This document shows positions 39,805 through 50,909 of a stretch of DNA of 64,000 nt, in pieces. This DNA comes from Alteromonas sp. a30. Its GTDB lineage: Bacteria; Pseudomonadota; Gammaproteobacteria; Enterobacterales; Alteromonadaceae. The stretch lies in contig NZ_JABEPE010000017.1 in the NCBI RefSeq assembly GCF_026788005.1, positions 1 through 64,000 on the forward strand, in the 5' to 3' direction. The notes under the pieces were generated by a model, which had not been told where the DNA came from, did no database searches, and saw only the letters and a program-made list of their open reading frames with translations. The translations under genes were made by a program, and so were the position numbers. Numbering within the stretch: position 1 is the first letter of the stretch; every line of letters begins with the position of its first letter.

Positions 39805-40157
39805 TCAGTATCCTTATTATTTTATACATTGTTCGTTGCATTTTACTCGAAACACGATACTCGAAAAGGTAAATTTACGTAAATTATTAACATAATTTCA
39901 ATAAAAAAATTAACACTTTTGTTAGTAATTAAAGGAAATTCGAAAAAATTGGACTCGGAATGTGGTGCAATTTAGCTCAGTGACCTTAATACAAACTTGT
40001 TCGTTTAAGAGTAAAAATTTGGTATTAAAAAATTTTAATTTTTTTAGTTTTCGAGTTGACCTTGTTCAGCCCTCTCAACTTTCACGATAATCAGGTAAAC
40101 CCCTGAATTACTGCTATATTGAACAGTTATGGTGGTCTATTTTTTTGAGCGCTTTTG
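39805..40157. promoter_or_regulatory. AT-rich divergent spacer
   Basis: Divergent region between paralogue B and the histidine kinase. No gene is seen. It is strongly AT-rich with several ATTAA/TTAAT blocks and should hold both promoters. Confidence 0.45.
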
Positions 40158-43100
40158 GTGGAGAGAATCTTCCGTTTCCAAATAAGCCGTGTTCTGTTGT
40201 TCGTTCTATGTGTGCTTGGCGCATCCATTGCTAACTTATTCCCCATTCCTTTTTTTACAGGAGCGGAACTGGTTTTTGGTAATGTGATTGCTGTCGCGGT
40301 TACATTGCTTTTGGGCTGGCGTTATGGCGTTGTGTGTTCTGTTATTTCAGCGGGGATGCTGTACGCAAACTGGAGCCACTTCTTCCCTATTTTACCTTTT
40401 TTGGGCGAAGTGCTTTCAATTGCCTATGCAAGAAAAAACAAGAAAAACGCCCTGCTATGGGGGATTGTGTATTGGTGTACGATCGGTATTACCATCGTTG
40501 CAATTGAGTATTTTTGGCTAAGCTCTTACATCCACGCAACTAAAGAAGCCATCGTTGTTAAGTATTTTGTTAACGGTGTACTTAACACAACTTTTGGGTA
40601 TCTTTTAGCGCTAACCTTCAGCCGCAAAGTTATTTCTGATTGGAAAGTTGAACTATCCTTCCAGCACTTTATTTCCATGCTGATACTGATCACCTTAAGT
40701 GTTGGGGTTTTTATTAACACCTATTTTTGGTTGGTCAATTACCAAGAAAATCGCCTACACCAAATTAACCAAGATTTATCATTAGAGTCACTCTCTACCG
40801 TCGATGAGTTAGAGCATTATGTCGATATACACACCAAACTGGTGGAACTTAATGCCCGAATTTATGCTGAATCTGAGAAAGTGGATTGGGCAGTGCTATT
40901 AAATAATACCGCTCATCTCAACCCTAATATTCTTACTATGTTAGTGACGGATTCAGATGGACGTTTAATTGCTACGTCCCCCGAAAAGCTGTTAGCGCAA
41001 ATTACCCCTAAAACGTCCTCTGTTTCAGACAGGGCCTACTTTAAGGAAGCTAAACGCACACTCAAACCTTATGTTTCTGATGTGTTTCAAGGTCGCGGGT
41101 TTGGCACTGATCCCATCATCGCCATTTCAGCGCCCATTATTCAAGATGGCGCGTTTAAAGGAATTGTTGAAGCATCCTTGAACCTTAAACGACTGAAGCT
41201 GGTTGATAAAAAGCGTATAGATGCTTCTCAAACCTTAGCTATTTTAGATAACAACAATAGAGTTATTTACAGCTCCGCTATGTTGCCATTTAGCTACATG
41301 CAAAACCTTAATGATTCTGATTTGCTGCGCTTTTTAGCTGCACCAACAACCTTTTATATCGATAACGAAAATTCAGCTCACTACTTGTTAAATGCCACAA
41401 CCAGTGAGATCTTGGGATGGAAGGCGATTTCTTTCATCCCGCGAGAATATTATGAAAAGGAAATTGCTGATTATGTACTAGGCTCGTTACTCTTTTTGGT
41501 TTTATCCACATTCTTGTGTTTTTTCATTGCGACCAACATTTCCACAAAGCTCTCCTACCCCTTATCAGAACTCACAAGGAAATTGTTAAGCGTCAGCAAA
41601 AATAAAGCTTACGATAAACTGGAATTGGACCTCGCACCGTCCTTCTTAACCGAGATCAATGCAATTCAGCCGGTTATCCAGAACTTCTCGAAAGAACTTC
41701 GATTAATGATCGTTTCCCTCAACAACGCGAATAAAGATTTGGAAAGCTTCAATGCTAACCTAGAAAATTTAGTCCATAAGAAAACCCAAGAACTGGAGTT
41801 GGCATTAGAAGCCGCAAACGCTGCAAACAAAGCGAAGTCTGAGTTTCTAGCAACAATGAGCCATGAAATTCGAACGCCGATGAATGGTGTCTTGGGAATG
41901 TTGGAACTACTCGAGCAAGACAATTTGTCACTTGATGCAAGTCATCGTGTGTCGATTGCAAAATCTAGCGCCCACTCGTTATTGTCCTTAATTAATGACG
42001 TTCTAGACTTTTCTAAGGTGGAAGCGGGCAAGATTTCTTTTGAAAATAAAGAGTTTAGCCTAATAGAGCTATTGAGCGAAGTCGTTGAGTTTCATTCGCT
42101 CACTGCCCAAAATAAAGGAATCAAGCTATATTTTGACGCATCGGGGATAAAACAAGATTGGGTGTTTGGCGATCCATTTCGTATTCGGCAAGTGCTCACG
42201 AATTTGCTGGGTAACGCTATTAAGTTCACCGATACGGGTTTTGTTAAAGTCATTTGCCATTCGCAACCCGTCTCAAGCCATGTTCGTATTGACTTTTTTG
42301 TGCAAGATTCAGGCATTGGTATTCCTGACGAGCAGAAGCAAAAGCTGTTTTCACCTTTCACGCAAGCTGATTCATCGACCACACGTAAGTTTGGTGGAAC
42401 GGGGTTGGGGTTATCGATTGCCAGCCGCTTATGCAAATTAATGCAAGGTGGAATCACGATCAACGACACTGAACAAGGCGGTAGTGAGTTCCATAGCCAT
42501 ATTGAGGTTGGAATGACACAGCACCCAAGTGCGTACGAATTGGATCTGCGTCAGCTCTTCACCCGGGTTATTTGCTGCATTGAACTGGATAATGAACCTG
42601 GGTTGATACCTTTGTTACATTCATGGCAGGCTCGTTTGGTGAAAGTCCATGATATTAAGCAACTTCCTCAATTATTCGAACAAGTTCAAGGAATTAAGTC
42701 ATCGACTCCAAACCTACTATTCATTGATTACGAACATTATTTACAGGCAAAAGATGTTTGTGAACGATTTGTTGAACAAGGCAATTCAGTTGTTGTTTTA
42801 ACAACCGTTAATCAGCATTCAGAAATTGTATACTGCAATGCCTTTACTTACGCCTGCCCATACACCGTTACTCCAGTGAGTCTTTCAACAAGCCTTTTCC
42901 CACGTGATAAACCTGAAAAGAGGGTTATTGCAGATAAGCATCGTGATATAGGCCACATTTTGGTCGTAGAAGATAATTGTATTAATACTGAAGTGATCAC
43001 TAACATGCTGAAAAATATGGGTTATCAGTGCACCGCAGTGTCAAACGGTATGTTGGCCTTACAGCATTTACAGGCTCACCCGAAACACTACGACTTAGTA

Positions 43101-43328
43101 TTGATGGATTGCCAGATGCCTGAAATGGATGGATTTACCGCTACAGGGAAAATTCGCGAGGGCGAAGCTGGTGACGAGTATACAGATGTTCCGATTATTG
43201 CTTTAACAGCTAATGCGATGTCAGGCGATAAAGAAAAATGCCTACAGGCAGGAATGAATGATTATCTATCGAAGCCGATTGAATTTAAATTATTGCAAAA
43301 GCACCTAGAATACTATTTAGCATCCTAG
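40158..43328 (+). CDS. hybrid sensor histidine kinase (membrane sensor, Cache-like, HisKA, HATPase, REC)
   Basis: Membrane signalling kinase of about 1,056 residues. The first 150 residues carry five or so membrane segments (MASE-like). Another helix follows, then an extracytoplasmic Cache-like sensor ([34 protein letters not shown]) and a second membrane helix near 440. The kinase core shows [15 protein letters not shown] with the phospho-His near 570, N-box NAIKFTD, DSGIGIP and [14 protein letters not shown] degenerate receiver-like stretch precedes a complete C-terminal receiver ([23 protein letters not shown] with Asp near 983). The start is GTG or the TTG one codon before; no ATG is in frame. 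No response regulator is adjacent. Confidence 0.88.
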   Translation: MERIFRFQISRVLLFVLCVLGASIANLFPIPFFTGAELVFGNVIAVAVTLLLGWRYGVVCSVISAGMLYANWSHFFPILPFLGEVLSIAYARKNKKNALLWGIVYWCTIGITIVAIEYFWLSSYIHATKEAIVVKYFVNGVLNTTFGYLLALTFSRKVISDWKVELSFQHFISMLILITLSVGVFINTYFWLVNYQENRLHQINQDLSLESLSTVDELEHYVDIHTKLVELNARIYAESEKVDWAVLLNNTAHLNPNILTMLVTDSDGRLIATSPEKLLAQITPKTSSVSDRAYFKEAKRTLKPYVSDVFQGRGFGTDPIIAISAPIIQDGAFKGIVEASLNLKRLKLVDKKRIDASQTLAILDNNNRVIYSSAMLPFSYMQNLNDSDLLRFLAAPTTFYIDNENSAHYLLNATTSEILGWKAISFIPREYYEKEIADYVLGSLLFLVLSTFLCFFIATNISTKLSYPLSELTRKLLSVSKNKAYDKLELDLAPSFLTEINAIQPVIQNFSKELRLMIVSLNNANKDLESFNANLENLVHKKTQELELALEAANAANKAKSEFLATMSHEIRTPMNGVLGMLELLEQDNLSLDASHRVSIAKSSAHSLLSLINDVLDFSKVEAGKISFENKEFSLIELLSEVVEFHSLTAQNKGIKLYFDASGIKQDWVFGDPFRIRQVLTNLLGNAIKFTDTGFVKVICHSQPVSSHVRIDFFVQDSGIGIPDEQKQKLFSPFTQADSSTTRKFGGTGLGLSIASRLCKLMQGGITINDTEQGGSEFHSHIEVGMTQHPSAYELDLRQLFTRVICCIELDNEPGLIPLLHSWQARLVKVHDIKQLPQLFEQVQGIKSSTPNLLFIDYEHYLQAKDVCERFVEQGNSVVVLTTVNQHSEIVYCNAFTYACPYTVTPVSLSTSLFPRDKPEKRVIADKHRDIGHILVVEDNCINTEVITNMLKNMGYQCTAVSNGMLALQHLQAHPKHYDLVLMDCQMPEMDGFTATGKIREGEAGDEYTDVPIIALTANAMSGDKEKCLQAGMNDYLSKPIEFKLLQKHLEYYLAS

Positions 43329-43340
43329 GTGCTTGCGTTT
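43299..43340. terminator. bidirectional terminator overlapping the kinase 3' end
   Basis: A 10-base perfect stem (AAGCACCTAG / CTAGGTGCTT, 43299-43308 and 43325-43334) begins inside the last kinase codons and includes the stop. A TTTT run follows on the plus strand, and TTTTGCAATAATTT on the minus strand. It serves both the kinase and the convergent panC operon. Confidence 0.78.
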
Positions 43341-43343
43341 TAA

Positions 43344-44195
43344 TTAAGACAAGTCTACTTGGATGTTGTCGATGAGCCTTGTTTTACCAAGGAAAGCGGC
43401 CACCAGCACAACAAGTTTTGTTTCTTCGTGACTCGGGTGTAATAGTGTGTCGGCCGAGCGAATTTCAATATAATCCACTTTAAAACCTACCGCGTTTAGC
43501 TTGCCTTTGTATTCTGCGATAAGAGCGAGAAAATCACGTCGACCTTTTCTCACTTCTTCCCCCAACCCAACTATATTCGCATATATTTTAGGCGCGATAG
43601 CTCGCTCTTCTGGCGTTAAATAGTTATTGCGCGAGCTCATGGCGAGTCCATCTTCTTCACGCTTAGTTGGTACGCCATGCACGGTTAGGTTCATGGATAA
43701 ATCATGCACCATTCCCTTGATAATTTGTAACTGCTGGAAGTCCTTCTCACCAAAAAACGCATGGTTTGGCTGTACCATATTGAACAATTTACACACAATA
43801 GTCGCGACACCACGGAAATGCCCGGGACGGCTTGCTCCGCAAATCATATAAGACAACCCCGGCACTTCTACAAACGTTTGCTGTTCTAAGCCGCGTGCGT
43901 AAATATCGTCTACTTTTGGTGTAAACAACGTGGTAACGCCTAATGCCTCTAATGACTTTTTGTCGTTTTCCAAAGTGCGAGGGTAAGCGTCTAAGTCTTC
44001 ATTTGGGCCAAATTGCATTGGATTTACAAAAATCGACACAACCACAACGTCACAGTGCTTTTTCGCTTCTTGGACTAACCCTAAATGCCCTTCGTGCAAG
44101 TTCCCCATAGTAGGAACAAACCCGATGACTTTGCCTTCAATTTGCCATTGACGGCGCTGCTCCCTTAAGGGAAGAATATCTGAAATGACTTGCAT
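43344..44195 (-). CDS. panC: pantothenate synthetase
   Basis: Condenses pantoate and beta-alanine with ATP to give pantothenate, the last step before CoA synthesis branches. Characteristic motifs are [14 protein letters not shown] (HIGH-like), [28 protein letters not shown] and SSRNNYL (KMSKS-like). Full length at 283 residues. It follows panB by three bases on the same strand, the usual pairing. Standard housekeeping gene. Confidence 0.97.
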   Translation of the reverse strand: MQVISDILPLREQRRQWQIEGKVIGFVPTMGNLHEGHLGLVQEAKKHCDVVVVSIFVNPMQFGPNEDLDAYPRTLENDKKSLEALGVTTLFTPKVDDIYARGLEQQTFVEVPGLSYMICGASRPGHFRGVATIVCKLFNMVQPNHAFFGEKDFQQLQIIKGMVHDLSMNLTVHGVPTKREEDGLAMSSRNNYLTPEERAIAPKIYANIVGLGEEVRKGRRDFLALIAEYKGKLNAVGFKVDYIEIRSADTLLHPSHEETKLVVLVAAFLGKTRLIDNIQVDLS

Positions 44196-44198
44196 AAT

Positions 44199-44993
44199 TT
44201 ATTCAAAACTGTGTTCTGGGCCGGGGAACGTACCGGCTTTAACTTCTTCAATAAATGCCTTTACTGAAGCACGAATATCATGATGTTCTGCGAGATAATT
44301 TTTAGAGAATTTAGGCATGTAGTTGGCACTAATACCAAACATATCGTGCATCACTAATACTTGCCCATCGGTGTTAGCACCTGCGCCAATACCAATAACG
44401 GGAACATCAATACTTTTGCTAATTTCTGCGGCTAATGCAGAGGGGACGCATTCCAATACTAGCATTTGGATACCTGCGGCTTCCAAGGCTTTGGCATCGT
44501 CTATCATCTTCTGGGCTTGCTCTGGCAAGCGGCCCTGCACTTTAAAGCCACCAAAAACATTCACTGATTGAGGTGTTAAACCTAAGTGACCACAAACGGG
44601 AATCCCACGCTCAACGAGGCCAGAAACGGTTTCCAGCAACCAACTTCCACCTTCGATTTTGACCATGTGCGCGCCGGCAGCCATTAGCGTTGCAGCATTA
44701 GTGTACGCCACTTCTTTGGTGGCGTAAGACATAAACGGCATGTCAGCTACAATTAACGCTCGTTCAGCGCCTAATTTTACGGCGCGGGTGTGATAAGCAA
44801 TGTCATCTGTCGTAACAGACAAGGTGCTATCTTCACCCTGTAAAACCATACCTAACGAATCCCCAATGAGGATTGCATCAACACCTTGCTCGTCAAATAG
44901 TTTAGCGAAGCTAGCATCGTATGCGGTAAGTACCGTGATCTTGTCGCCATCACGTTTCATTTTCTTTAACGTGGATGTTGTGACTTTTTTCAT
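44199..44993 (-). CDS. panB: 3-methyl-2-oxobutanoate hydroxymethyltransferase
   Basis: First committed step of pantothenate synthesis: adds a hydroxymethyl group from methylene-tetrahydrofolate to ketoisovalerate. Motifs are [40 protein letters not shown] and PVIGIGAG. The start is taken at [13 protein letters not shown] (44993), which fits homologues; a start four codons earlier is possible. It lies between folK and panC in one operon. Confidence 0.96.
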   Translation of the reverse strand: MKKVTTSTLKKMKRDGDKITVLTAYDASFAKLFDEQGVDAILIGDSLGMVLQGEDSTLSVTTDDIAYHTRAVKLGAERALIVADMPFMSYATKEVAYTNAATLMAAGAHMVKIEGGSWLLETVSGLVERGIPVCGHLGLTPQSVNVFGGFKVQGRLPEQAQKMIDDAKALEAAGIQMLVLECVPSALAAEISKSIDVPVIGIGAGANTDGQVLVMHDMFGISANYMPKFSKNYLAEHHDIRASVKAFIEEVKAGTFPGPEHSFE

Positions 44994-45032
44994 CTCTAGC
45001 CCCATTCAAACAAAAGTCGCACTATACGGATT

Positions 45033-45536
45033 TTAAATATGATTGCCAATTTTATATGGGAGTCTTTTTATACCATTGTGAGGAATGCACTTAAGCAGTG
45101 CTGCCACAGATGTACCACATGGCAGCGTTAAATCGGGTGCCACTTCAAATAATGGATGAATCACGAATTCCCGTTGCTTCATACCGTAATGAGGTACAAC
45201 TAAATCTGGTTCATTAATGATTTCCATTCCGTACAGGAGAATATCAAGATCGAGTGTTCTTGGTCCCCAGCGTTCCTTCTTACGAACACGTCCTTGTTGA
45301 AGCTCAATTTTTTGAAGCGCTTGTAGCAACGCCATGCTTGAAAGCGAGGTTTCCAAGGCTGCAACAGCGTTTACATAATCGGGCTGCTCAGCAGGTCCCA
45401 TTGGTTTACTGCCATAACACGACGATACTTGCACCACCGACGTTTGGTGAATGTTGTTCATGGCAGTTAATGCATCTTGAAGTTGCAGGGCAGGTTCACT
45501 TAAATTACTGCCCATTCCAATATAAACAAGAGGCAT
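45033..45536 (-). CDS. folK: 2-amino-4-hydroxy-6-hydroxymethyldihydropteridine pyrophosphokinase
   Basis: Transfers pyrophosphate from ATP to the pterin alcohol in folate synthesis. The N-terminal YIGMGSNL and the signature RWGPRTLDLDILLYG, with VPHYGMKQREFVIHPL, are diagnostic. 167 residues, normal length. Its ATG overlaps the TAA of pcnB by one base (TAATG), so translation is coupled. Confidence 0.96.
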   Translation of the reverse strand: MPLVYIGMGSNLSEPALQLQDALTAMNNIHQTSVVQVSSCYGSKPMGPAEQPDYVNAVAALETSLSSMALLQALQKIELQQGRVRKKERWGPRTLDLDILLYGMEIINEPDLVVPHYGMKQREFVIHPLFEVAPDLTLPCGTSVAALLKCIPHNGIKRLPYKIGNHI

Positions 45537-46963
45537 TACGATGGTTTTTTTGGTCTACGTTTAGGACGGCGTCTATCCTGAAAACCTTCACTGTTACGAA
45601 CATCGCTCTGTAGTTTTTTCTGCTTACTCGGTGAAGCAGACTGAAACTCGGTCCACCATTGTGCTAACTCGATTAGCTCGCCACCTTCAATTTCAGCACG
45701 AATTAACAAGAAATCATATGCAGCTCTAAAACGAGGATGCTCCAAGGTGATATAAGCCCTGCGGCCCAAGCGTCGATTCAAGCGCTGTTGCAGGTGCCAA
45801 ATATCACGGATAGGCGTGGTAAACCGTTTAGGGATCATGATGCGCTGCATTTGGATTGCAAGTACATCGGTTATGGCTAAATTAAATGCGTCGAAAGGTG
45901 GCAGCCCCCCCTCGGCAATATGCTGCTGTTGACGCTCTTCCACACAAAACCATAAGCACGCGGCGTAAAAGAAAGCAGGAGTAATACGCAATCCGCTATT
46001 TATTCTGTTGTCAGTGTTGCTGAGCACTTTTTCCAACATCTTGAACTCTCGCCCTTCGGGATTATCAAGAAACGGTTGCAGTTGCGGGAATAGTTGCCCA
46101 AAAAGCTTATATTCATCTAGTAAGTGAAACGTTTTTAAGCCGCTGCCGGATAGCAATAACTTGGAGATTTCTTCGAACAGTCGCGCGGCCGGAATATTCG
46201 CTAATAACGGTGCTAATTCTGGAATACGTTTTGCGGTATTTTCCTCAATTTTCATGCCGAGTTTAGCGGCAAATCGAACTGCGCGTAACATGCGAACAGG
46301 ATCTTCCCGATAACGTGTTTCAGGATCACCAATGATACGAATTTCCCGTTTAGAGAGGGAATCTTGACCGTTAGCAAAGTCAGTTATCGAATAATCCGCA
46401 ATGTTGTAGTACATGGCGTTAAAGCTAAAGTCGCGACGTTCGGCGTCTTCTTCTATGCTACCAAACACATTGTCTCGAACAAGCTGCCCATGTTGATTAA
46501 GGTGGCTCGTTGTTTTCTTGCCTGCTTTATCTTCTGTGGCTTGCGGTTCATGGTGCCCACGGAATGTTGCCACTTCAATAATTTCGCGACCAAACACTAT
46601 ATGCGCTAACCGGAAACGGCGCCCAATTAGGCGACAATTACGGAATAAGCCTTTTATTTGTTCCGGCGTTGCATCGGTGACGACATCAAAGTCTTTGGGG
46701 TGCTCACCAAGCAGGAGATCGCGCACACAACCGCCTACCAGATAAGCCTGATAACCACTGTTGTGCAAACGATAAAGCACTTTCAACGCATTAGCGCTAA
46801 TGTCTTCACGAGAAATACTGTGCTCAGAGCGAGGAATAATTTTTGGTTCTAATATTATCGCCTGAGCAGAAAAATCGCCGGATCGCCCACCGTGATCATC
46901 GGTTAGCACTTGTTTTATTTTTTTTATCATCCCGGAAATAATGGTTTCACCCTCCACCAACAT
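45536..46963 (-). CDS. pcnB: poly(A) polymerase I
   Basis: Adds 3' poly(A) tails to RNA and promotes decay. Nucleotidyltransferase core: YLVGGCVRDLLLG and PKDFDVVTDATPEQ with the metal Asp pair, then RRDFSFNAMYYN and DPVRMLRAVRFAAKLG. The C-terminal end is basic (RRRPKRRPKKPS), as usual for PAP. The exact start is uncertain, because AGAAGG lies too close to the first ATG and an ATG 11 codons later is an alternative. It sits between gluQ and folK, the order found in many gammaproteobacteria. Confidence 0.95.
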   Translation of the reverse strand: MLVEGETIISGMIKKIKQVLTDDHGGRSGDFSAQAIILEPKIIPRSEHSISREDISANALKVLYRLHNSGYQAYLVGGCVRDLLLGEHPKDFDVVTDATPEQIKGLFRNCRLIGRRFRLAHIVFGREIIEVATFRGHHEPQATEDKAGKKTTSHLNQHGQLVRDNVFGSIEEDAERRDFSFNAMYYNIADYSITDFANGQDSLSKREIRIIGDPETRYREDPVRMLRAVRFAAKLGMKIEENTAKRIPELAPLLANIPAARLFEEISKLLLSGSGLKTFHLLDEYKLFGQLFPQLQPFLDNPEGREFKMLEKVLSNTDNRINSGLRITPAFFYAACLWFCVEERQQQHIAEGGLPPFDAFNLAITDVLAIQMQRIMIPKRFTTPIRDIWHLQQRLNRRLGRRAYITLEHPRFRAAYDFLLIRAEIEGGELIELAQWWTEFQSASPSKQKKLQSDVRNSEGFQDRRRPKRRPKKPS

Positions 46964-46980
46964 ACCTTCTATCTCAGAGT

Positions 46981-47955
46981 TTAGTAGCTAAAGTTACTTA
47001 CCTGATACTCTGCTAAAAACATTGGCATGGCTCTTTCTGGTTTAGCGTAGAGCCTATTTATAAGCCAATTGTCCTGTCCCCATTGCAAAATGACTTCTGG
47101 CGTATCATGCATTAATGTTTTAGGAACAGGAAGCCCTAAAAACGCCAAAGCCAAATACAAGTTTAAAGATGCCTTTTTATTATCTAGCCCTTTTGCATGA
47201 CCTTGTTTACTTAATTTTCGACCTTCAGAAAACACAGCAACAGGCAAATGCAACATTTTGGGCACTGACGCCCCAAGCGCACGATACAACGCCATCTGAC
47301 AAGCGCTTGGAAACAGTAAATCCGCTCCGCGCACGACTTCGGTAATGCCTTGCTGAATATCATCCACTACCGATGCCAAATGATAAGCATATAGTCCATC
47401 TTTGCGTTTAATAATAAAGTCTTCACTTGATACATCTTCTGGAAAACGGATGTCTCCCATTAATTCATCATGGAATGATAACGAAGACACCTCATTCAAA
47501 AAACGCAAGGAATATTGACTATGACCATCTGCCCCAATAACTTCGTTGACTGGTGTCAGATTACGGTCTCGACAATGTCCTAAGTAGGTACCACCTTCTG
47601 CCATAATTTGTTTTCGTGTGCACTGGCAATAATAGCTTAAGCCATTTTCATTCAACCAAGCGAGTACCTTATCGTAGACCTCTGTTTGCTGGCTTTGATA
47701 AAAAACCTCGCCGTCCCAATCAAGGTGATGTGCTTGCAAACACGTTAATATATCATCAATTGCGCTGGCAGCTTGTCTTGGCGGATCAATATCATCAATT
47801 CGCAAAAACCATTTACCCTTATTCACTTTAGCTTGCAAATAGCCCCCCACAGCGGCCACTAGCGATCCAAAATGCAAAGGGCCGGAAGGCGATGGTGCGA
47901 ATCGACCACGATATTCGTCGGGTTGAATTATATTAAGGGGAGAAGGCTGCGACAT
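46981..47955 (-). CDS. gluQ: glutamyl-Q tRNA(Asp) synthetase
   Basis: Truncated glutamyl-tRNA synthetase paralogue that attaches glutamate to queuosine in tRNA(Asp). Seen: the HIGH-like FAPSPSGPLHFGSL, the Cys-rich zinc region (YYCQCTRKQI and HCRDR) and the KMSKS-like KLSKQGH. It lacks the anticodon-binding domain, matching the 324-residue length. It follows dksA, its usual partner, but a strong terminator lies between them, so expression is probably partly by read-through. Confidence 0.95.
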   Translation of the reverse strand: MSQPSPLNIIQPDEYRGRFAPSPSGPLHFGSLVAAVGGYLQAKVNKGKWFLRIDDIDPPRQAASAIDDILTCLQAHHLDWDGEVFYQSQQTEVYDKVLAWLNENGLSYYCQCTRKQIMAEGGTYLGHCRDRNLTPVNEVIGADGHSQYSLRFLNEVSSLSFHDELMGDIRFPEDVSSEDFIIKRKDGLYAYHLASVVDDIQQGITEVVRGADLLFPSACQMALYRALGASVPKMLHLPVAVFSEGRKLSKQGHAKGLDNKKASLNLYLALAFLGLPVPKTLMHDTPEVILQWGQDNWLINRLYAKPERAMPMFLAEYQVSNFSY

Positions 47956-47991
47956 TAATGACGTTTTTATAACATTTACGATATGGGTAAA

Positions 47992-48021
47992 AACAACAAA
48001 AGCTGCCCGAAGCAGCTTTTG
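47992..48021 (-). terminator. terminator between dksA and gluQ
   Basis: Perfect 10-base stem (CAAAAGCTGC / GCAGCTTTTG) with a 5-base loop, followed on the minus strand by TTGTTTTTAC. It lies just after the dksA stop. A dksA-gluQ terminator is a known arrangement in enterics, which limits gluQ transcription. Confidence 0.85.
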
Positions 48022-48042
48022 TATCTCAAATTAAAGAACCGC

Positions 48043-48492
48043 TTAGCCAAGCAATTGCTTCTCTTTAATTTCGGCTAGCGTTTTGCAGTCAATACATAAG
48101 TCCGCAGTGGGTCTAGCTTCTAATCGACGAATACCGATCTCAATGCCACATGCATCGCAGAATCCGAAATCATCTTCTTCAATGCGTTTAAGTGTTTTTT
48201 CGATCTTTTTAATGAGCTTACGCTCACGATCTCGGGTACGTAACTCAAGGCTAAATTCTTCTTCCTGAGCAGCGCGATCCACGGGATCGGGGAAATTAGC
48301 AGCTTCGTCCTGCATATGGTGTACCGTGCGGTCAACCTCTTCACGCAACTGGTCACGCCAAGCGCCAAGAATCTTTTGAAAGTGCTCAAGTTGAGCCGCA
48401 TTCATGTACTCTTCGCCGTCCTTTTCTTGGTATGGCTGTAACCCGGCGAGTGCTAGTAACCCTAATGATTTCGTATTGTTGTCTGTTGGCAT
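48043..48492 (-). CDS. dksA: RNA polymerase-binding transcription factor DksA
   Basis: Works with ppGpp on RNA polymerase to control rRNA and amino-acid promoters. The coiled-coil region with [25 protein letters not shown] includes the tip DxxDxA-type residues, and the C4 zinc finger is CDAC and CIDC. 149 residues, typical length. It heads the gluQ-pcnB-folK-pan group. Confidence 0.97.
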   Translation of the reverse strand: MPTDNNTKSLGLLALAGLQPYQEKDGEEYMNAAQLEHFQKILGAWRDQLREEVDRTVHHMQDEAANFPDPVDRAAQEEEFSLELRTRDRERKLIKKIEKTLKRIEEDDFGFCDACGIEIGIRRLEARPTADLCIDCKTLAEIKEKQLLG

Positions 48493-48677
48493 AGGCCAAT
48501 TCTCCTACACTGCAATACAGTAGCTTAAAAGCTTAAGGGCGCTATCTATAGCAGAAAGCCTGCTGAGTAGCAAGAATTACACCCTTTAGCGTTTTCAACA
48601 TAGTGACATACATATGCTGTGCGCGATTTCAAGACGGCTGAATATGGCTGCATTTTCCTAAAAATCAATAAGCGACA

Positions 48678-49382
48678 CTACACATTAACTGAAAGCCGCT
48701 GATTTAACTCAATTTTTTCTGGAGTCATTGCACACTGCCAAGCAACAATTTCCACCCCACTTGCCACAGCCTCTTGAATCAAGACCGCATATTTGGGATC
48801 AATATGTTCAGCAATATTCACTTCTTGTATTCCTGAATGCTGTACACAGAAGAAAAGGATTGAACGGCTTCCCTCATGTGCAATGCTTGCCAACTCGCGC
48901 AAATGCTTTTGTCCGCGCGCCGTGACCGCATCCGGAAAATAACCTAAACCATCCTGTTTTAATGTCACCGACTTTACTTCAATAAAACAGTCTTTTTGAT
49001 TTGCCCCTTGAAGCAGCAAGTCAATTCGGCTGTTCTCCTGTCCATATCTTACCTCACGACTCACCTGCTCATACTTGGCTAGATCGGGGATTTTTCCCTC
49101 GAGAATGGCTTCTTCAACAATCTTATTCGCCTTTCCGGTATTCACACCAATCCATTCACCCTGTGCATTCACCACCAGTTCCCAGGTGAATTTTAATTTC
49201 CTTTTAGGGTTGTTGTGTCCCGATAGATATACACGACTCCCGGGAATCGCACAACCCGTCATTGCTCCCGTATTGGGGCAATGCGCTGTTACCACTTCCC
49301 CATTATCTAACTCAACATCGGCGAAAAAACGCTTGTAGCGACTAATTAATGTGCCTTGTAATAGTTTCCCTTCAAACTGCAT
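48678..49382 (-). CDS. sfsA: SfsA family DNA-binding/nuclease-like protein
   Basis: Conserved protein named for stimulation of sugar fermentation; the N-terminal OB-like part and the C-terminal nuclease-like part are both present. Diagnostic stretches are RYKRFFADVELDNGEVVTAHCPNTGAM, SRIDLLL and FIEVKSVTL with the nuclease-type E-x-K, and FPDAVTARGQKHLREL. Full length at 234 residues. It is commonly linked to dksA. Its true cellular role is unsettled. Confidence 0.93.
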   Translation of the reverse strand: MQFEGKLLQGTLISRYKRFFADVELDNGEVVTAHCPNTGAMTGCAIPGSRVYLSGHNNPKRKLKFTWELVVNAQGEWIGVNTGKANKIVEEAILEGKIPDLAKYEQVSREVRYGQENSRIDLLLQGANQKDCFIEVKSVTLKQDGLGYFPDAVTARGQKHLRELASIAHEGSRSILFFCVQHSGIQEVNIAEHIDPKYAVLIQEAVASGVEIVAWQCAMTPEKIELNQRLSVNV

Positions 49383-49560
49383 TTGTCTGTTATTACCTCA
49401 TGAAAAGGCTTTTTACCTAAAAACGGACAGTAAAAAATACAGGAAGCGACGATTAAATCAATGCAAGATCGTACAACAATAATAGACTAGATTTGATGCC
49501 ACCTTGGGACTCAGATATTCTTTACGCCACTTTTAGACTCTGATTCGATAAGGTTAATCA

Positions 49561-50844
49561 ATGTCAACACTTTCAATTTTTCTTTCTACAGCCCCAGCCG
49601 AAGCACAATGGGGTGAAAATGCCTTGCTCTCTTTTAACGCATCTTCTGCAACTATCCACCTAAAAGAATCTAATCAACTCGACAGCATTCAAAAAGCCGC
49701 ACGAAAATTAGATGGTTTATGCGCACAAGCGGTACTTGAAGGCGATTGGAAAATGGACCAGCAATGGGCTTTTGCTATGGGTTTTGATAATCCGAAAAAG
49801 GAAAGCAGTGTTGATTGGTGTAACAATGATGATAAAGCGGCTTTAGAAGTGCAGTTTGGTGCGTACCACTTTGCTAGAAATCTAGTTAATGGTGGTCCCC
49901 ATGAGATTTACCCAGAAAGCCTATGCGACCGCGTGCAAAGTTGGCTAAGCACATTAGCGGGTGACAACATTTCGTTTCAACGTTGGGTTGGTAGCGAATT
50001 AGAAGAAGCGGGTTGGATTGGCGTTTACAACGTCGGGAAAGGCAGCGACCGTCCTCCCGTCATGCTGGAAGTTGATTTCAATCCAACGGGCGATACTAAT
50101 GCTCCTGTTTCCGCTGCATTGGTGGGTAAAGGCATCACATACGACAGCGGCGGCTACAGCATTAAACCCAGCGAAACCATGTCTTTCATGAAATGTGACA
50201 TGGGCGGTGCAGCAACGGTAGCAGCAGCACTTGGGCTTGCCATTCAACAAGGCTTGCAAAAACGCATCAAAATGTACTTATGCTGTGCCGAAAACCTCAT
50301 TAACGGACGAGCATACAAGTTAGGCGATATACTGACTTATAAAAATGGCGTTAGCGTCGAAATTCTCAACACCGACGCAGAAGGTCGTTTAGTGTTGGCA
50401 GATGGCCTAATGGCAGCGGGAGAATCCGGCGCCCCATTGATTATTGACGCAGCCACTCTCACTGGCGCGGCTTCTGTCGCAGTAGGTGATGACTACTTTG
50501 CTTTGTTATCAATGGATTATGAATTGCAAATGCGCGCCTTAGGTATTTCCCGTCAGCTCAATGAACCAGGCTGGCCATTACCCCTTGAACCATTCCATCA
50601 AGGCAAATGCCCATCTCCTTACGCAGATACAGCGAATAGTCGAGCAGTTAAAGGAGGCGGAGCTGGTGGTGCAAGTAATGCCGCAGGATTTTTGTCCCGG
50701 TTTGTTCCCAATAACGGAGCAGGTTGGCTACACTTTGATTTAGCAAACGCCTTCTTTAACAGCGCAAATGCAAAGCGCTCAGCAGGAGGAACCGGACTTG
50801 GGTTTAGAACGATCGCCAAACTCATTGCAGGTGACAAAACCTAA
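49561..50844 (+). CDS. pepB: peptidase B (M17 leucyl aminopeptidase family)
   Basis: Cytosolic di-metal aminopeptidase. Metal and catalytic motifs are visible: GKGITYDSGGYSIKP with the Lys and Asp, MKCDMGGA, and the family signature NTDAEGRLVLAD. Length of 427 residues fits PepB rather than the longer PepA (about 500). It is divergent from sfsA and alone on its strand. Housekeeping peptide turnover is expected. Confidence 0.92.
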   Translation: MSTLSIFLSTAPAEAQWGENALLSFNASSATIHLKESNQLDSIQKAARKLDGLCAQAVLEGDWKMDQQWAFAMGFDNPKKESSVDWCNNDDKAALEVQFGAYHFARNLVNGGPHEIYPESLCDRVQSWLSTLAGDNISFQRWVGSELEEAGWIGVYNVGKGSDRPPVMLEVDFNPTGDTNAPVSAALVGKGITYDSGGYSIKPSETMSFMKCDMGGAATVAAALGLAIQQGLQKRIKMYLCCAENLINGRAYKLGDILTYKNGVSVEILNTDAEGRLVLADGLMAAGESGAPLIIDAATLTGAASVAVGDDYFALLSMDYELQMRALGISRQLNEPGWPLPLEPFHQGKCPSPYADTANSRAVKGGGAGGASNAAGFLSRFVPNNGAGWLHFDLANAFFNSANAKRSAGGTGLGFRTIAKLIAGDKT

Positions 50845-50909
50845 CACTAAAAGTTTAGTTCGTTCATGAGGGGGGACACTTGTATCCCCTTGATTGTGCA
50901 GGTGTGGCC

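Noticed and set aside
50871-50895. Terminator between pepB and the small HTH gene
   Set aside because: Only a 5-base GGGGA/TCCCC stem without a T-run; too weak to call.
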